DNA of 64,000 bases. Source: Aphrophora alni (Eukaryota > Arthropoda > Insecta > Hemiptera > Aphrophoridae). The position numbers were made by a program, and so were the translations under genes. Positions 12,048-23,322 of the stretch are shown here, piece by piece. Under the pieces are notes generated by a model. It was given only the letters and a program-made list of their open reading frames with translations. It did not search any database and was not told where the DNA came from. The first letter of the stretch is position 1. Each line of letters begins with the position of its first letter. The stretch is from the NCBI GenBank assembly GCA_963513935.1, contig OY740765.1, positions 122,455,362 to 122,519,361 of the forward strand. Reading direction: 5' to 3'.

Positions 12048-15000
12048 GTGAGAAGTTTGTTTTCTTTTTAACAAAACAGATAGTTTAGTTTTAAATTAAC
12101 AATTATCTTTATTTCCCATTTTAACATTTACATCCTGTAGCGATGGTTAGTTTCTTCCAAAATAATAAATTACAATAGTATTGATGTTGGATTTTTTTAA
12201 GGATTAATTTTCAAAATTGCTATGGTTTCTTTAACAGGTATGTTTTTTCTTACTTATTGTTTCCATCTAAATGAAATTTTGAGTTCTGTTTGCAATGTAG
12301 CTAAGCAATATTGTTTTTCAAGGTAAAAAAAAGAGAAGTTTTTGTGGTTTGATTTAAAATGGGTGCTACGATAAATAATGGCAGCAACTTTAAGGTTCAT
12401 GATTTTTTAAGTTTTTTGTGTGAAGTGAGTAAAAGAAAAGGGAAAATAATGTTGCTACAATTGATAGGCAACTTGTTAAGCTTTATATGCCAGATGTGAG
12501 TGACTGTAAAGTTTGCCAATGATGTTTGTTTATAGACGAACCAATTAAGGTTCATGAAGAAAAGCGTAAGCCTGTGATGACAGATGGTTTAACAGAATAA
12601 GTAAATGCAAAAATTCATAAAAATCTGCAATTTACAGTTTAATAATTGCCTTCATTTTTCTATGTTTTATAAATCAGTATTGTATGATTGAAAAACTTCA
12701 TTAAAAAAAAACTATGTACCAGATAATAAAATGACACGAATAAAAACGTATGGCTTGAGCTCAAATATTTCTATTGTGTATTGCAAAGAAAGTGAAGGTT
12801 CTGTTTGAACACAAGTTCATTGAAGATGAAACCTGGATTTCATACATAAATGTCAAGTCAAATTAGCAGTTATTCCAATAGCAACCATTAATCATCTTTG
12901 AAAATAAAGTAGTTAAACAAGCACCGTCTTCCTCAACAATCATGGCCACTGTTTTTAAAATAACAGTCATGTTAATGATTGATTTTATAGAACGTGGAAC
13001 AACTGTTAATACTGCGGAAACTTCAATGAGCATACAAAAGATATGGCTTGTTATCAGTGGGATTGTGTTCTTTCGATAACACTCGACCTCATGCGGCAAT
13101 TCACACTGATTAAATGTTGCAAAATTTTGCCAGGAAATTTTTTGACCACCCGCTCCTCAGCCCAGATCTTCCACCAAGTGATTGCCACTTAAGATATTAA
13201 AGTATTTTAGTACTTTGAAAATATTGATGAACTGAAGTTTGGTGTTACTAACTCGTGGTGGACTTTTATTTAGATGGAATAAAGAAGCTATTGAAATTAT
13301 ATTAGAAATGTGTCTAAGCAGTGGTGATTGTGTTGAAAAATAAAGAAGACATGTAGGTATTTTATATGTATGTTTTTATTACAATGATATCAATTTTATT
13401 TAGGAATAAATTTTTTATTTCAAAACTGACTTTAATTTCTGGAATCTAGTCTTTACTACTTTTGTAATCAATATATTTTTTTGCTCATCTCTTTACTGGT
13501 TGTGGTAAGCCTGAGGAAATAAGCTAACAATAATGTTGTAAAATAATAATTATATACAGGGTGAATGGTGAATAATGTGCCCCAAAAAAATCTGGGTGAG
13601 TACGGTTCATTTGCGACAAAATTTTACCATACTAAGCCTCATTCTATCTTGTTTAATTTAAAAAAAAAAAGATTTCAGTTACAAATTCAATTTTTTTACA
13701 TATTTTTTTCCCACCTAACAGGTAAAGTGATCCCATTTCTAAAAACTACATTAAAATTCCTATAAGACAAAACCAACATCATTTTTTGAAACTGAGAATC
13801 AAATATGAAAAAAAGTGAATGTGTTAAAATATTTGTTAAAATTCAAATTTGTTTTACAAACAAACGACAACATCTATAATTGTTTAAATTTCACTAAAGT
13901 ACCACTGTTCATAAGCTTTTCAAGATTATAAGTGAATCGCTAATTTACTTTTTTGTTCATAAAATGATATCATTCTGAAAGTCAAAAGTCATGATTAAAA
14001 TGTGAAGGTATTTTTAAATTTTATTTCTCTAATTGACAAACAGTAGTTAATTATAATATTTAAAAAAATTAATTGATGCTTAGCAATGAAAGTGGGTTTG
14101 TAATAATGCTCTTCAAAAGAAAATAATGTCTACATTTTCAGAATTACTCAATATCATGTGTTGGAGCTACGGTTTTGGTTTAGACCGAGGATAGATATAC
14201 TATTGTTTAGGTATCAGAAGGGTATCAACAATATGCATATTCAGTAGGAAATGGCGTAGTTGGAGTTTGTTCCGAGGGGATCAGCCGTCAGACAACGAAT
14301 GAAGTAGAATGCTGTCGGGATCAGCCAACAGACCACTCGGAGGTTGGAACGTTCGTCCTAGAGGGATCAGCCTTCAGATAACAAACGACGAACTCCATGT
14401 TGCCGGGATCAGCTGACAGACCATGGAGGTAACGCTCATACCGAGGGGATCAGCCCTCAATCGTTGTTTGACAGGGTGTCCATGCTGTCAGGATCACGAG
14501 AGAGAGAGAGAGACAGAGGAGTGTTGTAGGTGGCTGTAAAATAATAATTTTGAAGCAAATGAGGCGTGTATTTATAGGTCTTCTGGGGTTGCGCAGACAT
14601 GTCTGCCACTCTGCACGACCTTGGTCAGTCCAGTGTTTCTCTCTCTCCCCCCCCATGTGCATCATTTATTTACAAGTTAGACATTACAATTATATTCACA
14701 ATAATTTAGCGTAATGATGCAAAAGGGAAGCGTGTCGCTACATTTTGATTAGTGATCTGGTTGAATAATGATAAGACAAGTAAGCAGTTTCTGTGAGTTT
14801 TTGATGTACCCTTGCAAACATACTGCGGCTGAGAGCAGGACATTCAGAATATCGTAGTCAATACTCTTTCTTGGCTCTATGTGCATTTTCATTATACAAA
14901 ACATAAATAAAATGGATGTTAGCATAGTCTTTATTTGTAAATCGCAGCAAACAGCTAACTTTAAAAAAACCCTTGAAACTAACACAAAAAAAAAAAAAAA

Positions 15001-18000
15001 AAAAAAAAACAATAAAGAGCAACACTGCACAAATAATCGAACACTTTGTCTGGGGTAATGTAATAATGAATTTATGTGTTAAGAGAAGAAAGGATGTTTA
15101 TCAGTAGCTTAGGTAAATAAACATGTAAATCAAATACTCAATTTAGATTTCAGTCTTACACCTGCTTAATAGTCATATCATTATTTCACCAGATCACTAA
15201 CCTTGATAATAGTTGATTCCAACATTGTTGACATTTTCTTTTTTATGTAGGAAAAAAACAATGTTGGTTCTGTTTTATAGGAAATTTAATACAGTTTTAG
15301 GGAATGAGGTCACTTTACTTGTTTAGGTGAAAATAGAGCGAGAAAATAGAATTTTAAGTGAAAAGTCTAAAAAAAAGATAAAAATTTATATCTGGGAAAC
15401 AATAGGATGGGGCTTATTTTGGTAAATTTTGTTGCAAATGAAGATGTCCAAGATTTTTTGAAACATTGTTCAACATTCACCCTGTTATAAAATATAATAT
15501 ACTAATAATATCACTTTTTAATCTAGATAATCTAATTGAAGATTTAAAACCTATAATAACTAGCAAAATGATAGATGAAGAGGAAAAAATGGCCGTAGAA
15601 GCTGCAAAATTGGAAGAAAATCACAGAAAGGAGTATCAGGTATGTCTTTGTATTTTTTCACAAATACTTAGTACAGTAGACTCTCGATTGTTCAACACTT
15701 GATACTTCGACACTCCGTATTCTTTGACACGGGCTGAGATGATATTTCAAAACAGTAGCAATCGATATCTTCTATGACAGGTCCGCCGGTCAGTGACCGG
15801 GACCAGTTCTATTGTTTTCGTGGGACATCCGTAACACTTGAAATATTTGTAGCACATTCTTCTCCACCTCCCCCCCAACCCCTCGCCTACCTGTAAGTGG
15901 GTCAAGTCAGTTCGCTTAAGTTGCTACCAGTGATTTAGACACGCATTTATTCAGTGAACAAGTTTAGTTTTGGTTCTTTCAAAAGTTGTCATTTTTAGTC
16001 TAACTGTGCTGTGTTTGTACGTTTTCGAAGATGTCAGACAAAAAACTGAAAAGGTGTTATGTTACTATGGACATGAAATTAGACACGCTAAAAAGGTTTG
16101 ACAAAGGAGAAAGTGTGAGCAAAGTGGCGAGTGACTTGAATGTTGGTCGGTCGACGGTGAATAGGCGGATCAAGACAAGGACTGAAATTGAGTCGTGGTG
16201 TTCGAAGAGACTTTGTTCGGAATCTTTAGTGGAGAGAAAAAGTATGAAAACTTCAGAGTACGAAAAGGTTAGTGAAGCACTTTATCAGTGGTTCAAAATA
16301 CAACGAGATAAAGGAACTCCGATCACAGGACCGATTCTTCAGGAAAAAGCCTTGCAGTTTCATAATGAATTCAAAGGAGAGGGAGAACCTGATTTTACTG
16401 CAAGCAGCGGTAGGTTAGAAAGATGGAAACAAAGGCATGGTGGTAAACAACTTAGCATTTGATGGGGAAAAGTTGTCTGCAAATAATGACAGCGAAAATG
16501 AATTCAAATTTAAATTTCAAGCGTTAATTGAAAAAAAGGGTCTCAGTGGGGATCAAATATATAATTGCGACGAAACAGGTCTAAATTATCGAATGCTGCC
16601 ATAAAAGCCTTGCGCTAAAAACCGAAAAGGCTGCCGCAGGTTACAAAAAAAAGCAAAGAGAGAGTCACTGTTTTGGCTTCCAGCAACGCAACTGGAACCC
16701 ACAAACTAAAATTAGCACTTATAGGAAAATCAAAAAAACCTAGAGCCTTCAAAAATGTAAAAATGTAGGATGATGATTTTGATATACCTGTCTTGTACAG
16801 GAACCCATCCAATGCATGGATGTCAGAGTACATTTTTAATGAATGGTTCCTTAAGCAGTTCGTGCCAGAGGTTGAAAAACATTTGAAGTCGAGAAATCTT
16901 CCAAGAAAGGCTGTGTTGATTCTAGACAACGCAACTACCCACCCAAGTGTAGACGTCATTCAAGACAAAGGAATAAAGGCCATGTTTCTGCCGCCTAACG
17001 TAACCTCCCTGTGCCAGCCCATGGGCCAAGGTGTTTTAGTGACATTAAAGAAGCTATACAGAAAGAAACTTTTGTCATTCCTAATTCAAGGTCTAGATGA
17101 GGGACTCGATTTACTTGACAAACTCAAACAAATCGACATGTTGGATGTAATTGGATGGATACCACAGTCATGGGATGATCTAAATCCTTTGACTCTAGTT
17201 CGTTCTTGGAGGAAACTCTTGGACCATGAAGAAAATGAGTTCACAAACAAAAATGAGCCCAGTTACAACGAACTTGTAACTTTGATGGAGAAGATTCCAG
17301 GCTGCAAAGGAGCTTCAAACGATGATGTTGAAGACTGAATGAATGAAGACGAAGAAGTGAGGCCCACGTCTGATGAAAAAATTGTCGCTGCTTTAAAACA
17401 AAAGGATGTGAGAGATGAAGAGTTGGAGGAACAGGTGGACAACAACCCACAACAAAAACTAATGCATAGTGTGGGTGTGAAGTTCTTCGATGGAGCACTC
17501 CAATACCTACAGGAGCAGGAAGCATCTGCCATGGACATTCTTTGCCTTAGAAGACTATGTGCTGAAGCTGCACGGCAAAGAAATCAGATTGAAAAACAAT
17601 CGAAGATCACAAAATATTTTGCCCGATGATCTTTATTGGTTATAATGATGTAAGTTAACAAATTAAATGTGCAATAAGTTAACATTTTACTGGTGCAATT
17701 TTTAGCTTTTAAACAACATGCGTTTTTACTACTCCTATTTACTTAAAATTCCATATACTCCCTATAGTTCGACATTTCGATACTTCGACACCCCTAAAGT
17801 CCACAAAGTGTCGAACTATCGAGAGTCTACTGTATAGAGAAAGTTTCGTGAGGGTAAAAAGAATCGATGTTGCATTTTTCACAAACGTATCTGTTTTGAA
17901 GTCCCTTGAGCCCAAATAGTGATTTTTGAAATGATGTCTGTACGTCATCCATTCATTGCTTTAATATCCAAACCAGTGGACCAATTTTGATATCTTATTT

Positions 18001-21000
18001 TGGTTGTATCTATAAGAATTTTATGGATATATGCCGAACATGGTTTTCACAAAATTTCCTATAATGATTTTAGATATATTTTATTTTTCAAATGTAGCTC
18101 TTAAAAATCTAACCAAAACTAATTGGAGACCACTCACCTCCCCAAAAATGTTGTTTCGGTAGTTGTCTGTAAAAATCCACCTCAGTCAATATAAAAAAAA
18201 CCGAGAACTAGAATGAACATATGCATTTTTACCATCAAACTAAGAACAAAGAAAAAGCATTTAAATCTCTGGTGATTCAAAAACATATAACGAAATACTT
18301 GTATTATGCCAAAAGTAAACTATTGGTAGCACTCTCATATATGCGAGTATAGCAATCTACAAATAATATTATCGGTTATGGGTTTAATAGGACTAATATC
18401 CTATTTATTATTTGAGTGGTTATGAGTTTAATAGGAGTATTAGCCTATTATGTTAGCAGTTCTGAGTTTAATAGGACTGGTAATTATGTAGTGTACCTCT
18501 CTCCACATTTTAGTCACTCTGAAAATCAAGCAAATTTATCTAATTACTTTGTTTGTACTGGTAACACTGTTCACTTTCTCAATCAGTAGAAAGTATAAGA
18601 AGAAGACTAAATTTTTGTAATATAGGATGTATCTGTGTTGAACCACTGATGAATGTTTTAAAACAAATTATATAAATTTTAACTAAAGTTGTTGGGAAAG
18701 GAAAAAGGATGATGATTTATCTAAGATGAAGGTTAGGGGGTGTTTTCGATTTTGTAACCCATAGATGAGAAGTTGTTCCCATCTTCTTAGTTCTGGAAAA
18801 AGTGATTTTATAATTTTTGTGTAAGCCTGTGTCTCCTACCCATAATAAATCTAAATTGGCATGCTATATGCACTTATCTTTGGTCAATTTTTCAACTATT
18901 TTAAAGGTCATGATTTCTTATGAGCTCTCTCTTTTGTTTTGGAAAAAAGCGAGCGTAATTTATTGAAAAGTTATAGTGTGTTTTTTTTAAATAAACTATT
19001 TTTGTTTACATTTAGGAATGTTTAGAAGAAGAAGATGAAGAAAAGAAGAGGAGACGATTATTCCACTTGTTAAGTCGCAGCCAGTTTTACACAGATTTCC
19101 TTCGTAAAAAAATTGACAGCACAATGGAGAATGAGAAGAGAAGGTAGTTGTAAAAACCTTTAGCGGTTAGCATGATTGTTGTGAAGAATTAGTATTATTA
19201 TAATCGAATTTTTTTTTGTTGTATCAGCTGTTTTTGAAAAGACATAATATCATCAGGTATAAAAATACGTTTTACATAATTTATTGTCTCTTTCAGTTTT
19301 CTAAATAAAAGAAAGAATATTGTATGAAGTTCATCTTACGAGGTTTTTTATTTATTGTTAATTACCCAGTATATGAAGTATAGGATAAGTGTAGCGAGTT
19401 AAGGTTCCTTTTCAGTTCAAAACCCACCAGGGGTGAGACACGAGTAAAATAAATTTGAGTCTTTTTAATATATGCACATCTATGAGGCCTGTTAGCGGTT
19501 AGCCGATGTCAAAAAAGTAGTGATATACATTATTATGAAGTTCAGATAACCTGGGTAACAACTGTTTTATACTGGGTAAGACCCCTTGATCTAATAATAC
19601 AATTTAATATTTCCTACAAGGTTCAAGAAGTCAACTTTTGGACATTACATTTAGCGAATTCGTTTATATTTCATTGATGGCTTGGTTAAGTACCTTGATG
19701 TTATAATTCAATTGTTTTCTTACATTGACATTTTTAGTAATTTTAAATAACACTATGTGATGAAAAGTTTGGAATATATTAAAAAAAGGATAAAGTTCTT
19801 TAATGAATATAAAAAATTTAAAAAAATTCAAATATTTGTGATATAGCGGGAATGTTAACTGTTGCATAGAACAAAGACGTAAGATGATGTAACATGCTAT
19901 AAATAGACATGTAAAGTATATTATGATCTGATTAGTTGAATAAATCAGCAACATTTAAATTCAAACAAACTTCGAAGGCATGATTTGCACCCACGCTAAC
20001 TGGAGCGCAACCTTACTAAAAACGGAACGGAATTTTTTAGATACTCTTGGACAAGATTTCAATGGAGTGACACGTACTAGATTGTTGTCCTCAACTCAAG
20101 GCTTTATACTTTTATATTGAAAAATTAAAAAAATTAATAATTGAGTCGTTTAAAACAAAGACAATTGTTTAGTAAATTAATGAGATAATAAGTTTTAAAT
20201 TGAAAAGTAATTATAAATCAAATAAAGCAAGTATATCGTATGTAAAGATTACACCAACTAATTTAACCAAACTTTATAGTTACAGGGACAAAGTGATTAT
20301 AAAGTGTAAACAAATTTGGTTTTTTCCTAATTTCAACTGTAAAAATATAATGTTACAAAAATATTTTCACTCATATTATATAGATTTTTATTATTTGACT
20401 ACTTTTGCACATAAAACCGACATTTCAAACAGTTAAGAGAAAAAATTAGTAAGTTACATTAGTTTTAAAATTATAAGACAGGATCTAAAATTCAGAATTT
20501 TTCTGCATATGAAGGAAGGCCTAGTTTAGATACTTAGAAACACATTATTTCTAAATATATATTACTAAAAAAAATCGGAGAAATAAACCTAGATGTTGAT
20601 TGTCCAAAAGATTCAAAATCTGGGTCATAGTGTGTGTTGTTAAAGGTTCAAATACAGAATATTCCCTTTCGATTTCAGACGGTTAAATCGGAGAAGTAAA
20701 CCGAGATGTTGATTGCCCTAAAGGTTCAAATACAGAATATTCCCTTTCGATTTCAGACGGTTAGATCGGAGAAGTAAACCTAGATGTTGATTGTCCAAAA
20801 GATTCAAAATCTGGGTCATAGTGTGTGTTGTCAAAGGTTCAAATACAGAATATTCCCTTTCGATTTCAGACGGTTAAATCGGAGAAGTAAACCGAGATGT
20901 TGATTGTCCTAAAGGTTCAAATACAGAATATTCCCTTTCGATTTCAGACGGTTAAATCGAAGAAGTAAACCGAGATGTTGATTGCCAATAGATTCAAAAT

Positions 21001-23290
21001 TTGGGTCATAGTGTGTGTTGTCAAAGGTTCAAATACAGAATATTCCCTTTCGATTTCAGACGGTTAAATCGGAGAAGTAAACCTAGATGTTGATTGCCAA
21101 TAGATTCAAAATTTGGGTCATAGTGTGTGTTATCAAAGGGTCAAATACAGAATATTCCCTTTCGATTTCAGACGGTTAAATCGGAGAAGTAAACCTAGAT
21201 GTTGATTGCCAATAGATTCAAAATTTGGGTCATAGTGTGTGTTGTCAAAGGTTCAAATACAGAATATTCCCTTTCGATTTCAGACGGTTAAATCGGAGAA
21301 GTAAACCTAGATGTTGATTGCCAATAGATTCAAAATTTGGGTCATAGTGTGTGTTGTCAAAGGTTCAAATACAGAATATTCCCTTTCGATTTCAGACGGT
21401 TAAATCGGAGAAGTAAACCTAGATGTTGATTGCCAATAGATTCAAAATTTGGGTCATAGTGTGTGTTGTCAAAGGTTCAAATACAGAATATTCCCTTTCG
21501 ATTTCAGACGGTTAAATCGGAGAAGTAAACCTAGATGTTGATTGCCAATAGATTCAAAATTTGGGTCATAGTGTGTGTTATCAAAGGGTCAAATACAGAA
21601 TATTCCCTTTCGATTTCAGACGGTTCTAACATATCAAAATCACTATCCACATTTAATTCAATTTGTAGTGATAGGAAACATAGAAAGTGGTCCTTAATAT
21701 TACCTAGTAGTACATAAATAAAAATAACACAATAAAACATTATAATTTTGTAAACACAATTCACTTTCTTAATCAATAGAGAGAATAAAAAGAAGAATAC
21801 GTTGTTGTATTCTGGTTGCAAAGGATGGATCTGTGTTGAACCATAATTTGTTAATAATATTAAATTAATTTTAAGTAGGAATAGGATAAAGGTTTTATCT
21901 AAGGTTGAGGTTAGAGAATTGTCTAGATTTTTGATCCATTTATGAGACAGTTCCATCTTATGTTTGAGAAGTTGCATTCTGGAGAGAGTAATTTTATATT
22001 TTTTTCATGAAGCCGTCATCAAAAATGACAACATTGTGGGTTGCTGTATGTTATGCAGTTAGTTTCTCTATACCATGGCATTTACATCATGTCTGTTTTC
22101 TTCCTGGTGCTTAGGTTGTCTGTGGTTAGGCCTATATATTGAGTGCTGAGCTGGGCAAAACCTGTACTATAGTTGGTAGATTACATTTTTTGTGATTCAT
22201 GTGTGATGATCTTTAATTCTAAATTTTATTTTACTGGAGGAAATATTGAAGTTATTGGAGAGAAGATGTATTTTGCATCTTAGTCTATTGTATGAAAAAG
22301 AACTGTGGGGAAGATTAGGTTGTTTAGGTGTGTTGGTGTTCGGAATCTTGGGAGGAACTATGTGTTTTAGGTATGTGAGGTGTTTAAACAAGACTCTGGG
22401 AGGTTTGAGAAAAGATTTTTAGCATGGTTGGAAGCTTGTAGAATTTTGAAGCCTTTTTTCAGCATGCTGCTTAATCTCTGTGGGTCAGGGTGATAATCGG
22501 AGACCAAAGTCGTCATTTTTTGGTTAAATTCATGTAGTTCCCTCTCAGAACAAACCCTTTTGGTTCTGATTGCCTGGCTATACGAAATGAGCCATTCTCT
22601 AATGGCTCATTTCGTATAGAATGGGCTGTTGTCGAAGTGGAGGTATTGTAAGTGGTTTGTCGTTTTAACATGAATGTCAGTTTGTATTTTACCATTAGTT
22701 AGTTTTACATTGATGTCCAGGAAGGTAACTTGTGAAGTAGATGGGTTCAATGCCTGTGAGGCTCAAAAATATATGGTATTACTCTAACTCCGTGAGACAA
22801 TGTAAAGAGATACGATTGGTTGTGAAAAATGAAATTATGGCGAAAAGAACACGAAATGTTTGATGACACATCACTCAATTTAAGAGTTGTTTAGCAGGTT
22901 TAGGTTATTCACATCTGTTAGTCTACATCAAGAGTTAGAAAAATAAATAATTAATATGAGATGAATAAAAATTGCTTTAATGGAACAATTTGTAATAGAC
23001 ACTTTAAATATTTACATTTATTTTTACATTCAGGATGGAATTGACAAAGAAACGGGAAGAAAGGGCAGCAGAAATTGAATCCAGGCAGTTGAAAGAAATT
23101 AAAAATGGAACCGATATTTCTCAAACAATTACAAGGTCTGTTAAAAAAAAGTGTGAAGAAAAAGACAAAATAACTGACTACATTGACAAAGAAGTAAGTG
23201 TGCATTTATTTGATTTAACTATTTATAATATTTTATTATTTTAACTGTATTACTTAACTTGCAATCATTTATATATAATTGAGCTTTAAC

Positions 23291-23322
<32 letters not shown>

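Larger units (their letters stand above)
13556..15485. mobile_element. Non-autonomous element with ~80-bp terminal inverted repeats (ACAGGGTGAATG...)
   Basis: The left end at 13556 (ACAGGGTGAATGGTGAA) is matched in inverted form by the right end (TTCAACATTCACCCTGT, ending 15485). Similarity runs inward about 80 bp, including the TTTGCGACAAAATTTTACC block. Flanks are TATA-rich, consistent with a short target duplication. No transposase is visible. The interior holds a GGGATCAGCC repeat cluster, a possible inserted unit ending in GTGTCGCTACA (14742), and an inner inverted repeat. Its right end is 41 bp from HELLS exon 2. Confidence 0.7.
17833..19015. other. Intron 2 remainder: unclassified repeats
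   Basis: Contains a ~45-bp tandem repeat (18374-18482) and a diverged dispersed repeat (18561-18832), listed separately. No gene seen outside them. Confidence 0.6.

Noticed and set aside
16615..16959. 114-codon minus-strand frame opposite the Tigger transposase
   Set aside because: It is a shadow of the transposase reading frame; no family resemblance.
20577..21626. Repeat array considered as CRISPR
   Set aside because: Units are contiguous and nearly the same throughout, without spacers, in a eukaryotic intron; it is a minisatellite.
21531..21977. 148-codon minus-strand frame starting in the repeat flank
   Set aside because: Its N-terminal part is low-complexity and its C-terminus runs into one minisatellite unit; the unit is not a multiple of three, so no protein repeat is maintained.
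23035..23244. Independent small gene starting [13 protein letters not shown]
   Set aside because: The ATG follows a splice acceptor and the frame continues HELLS exon 3 in phase; it is an internal exon.
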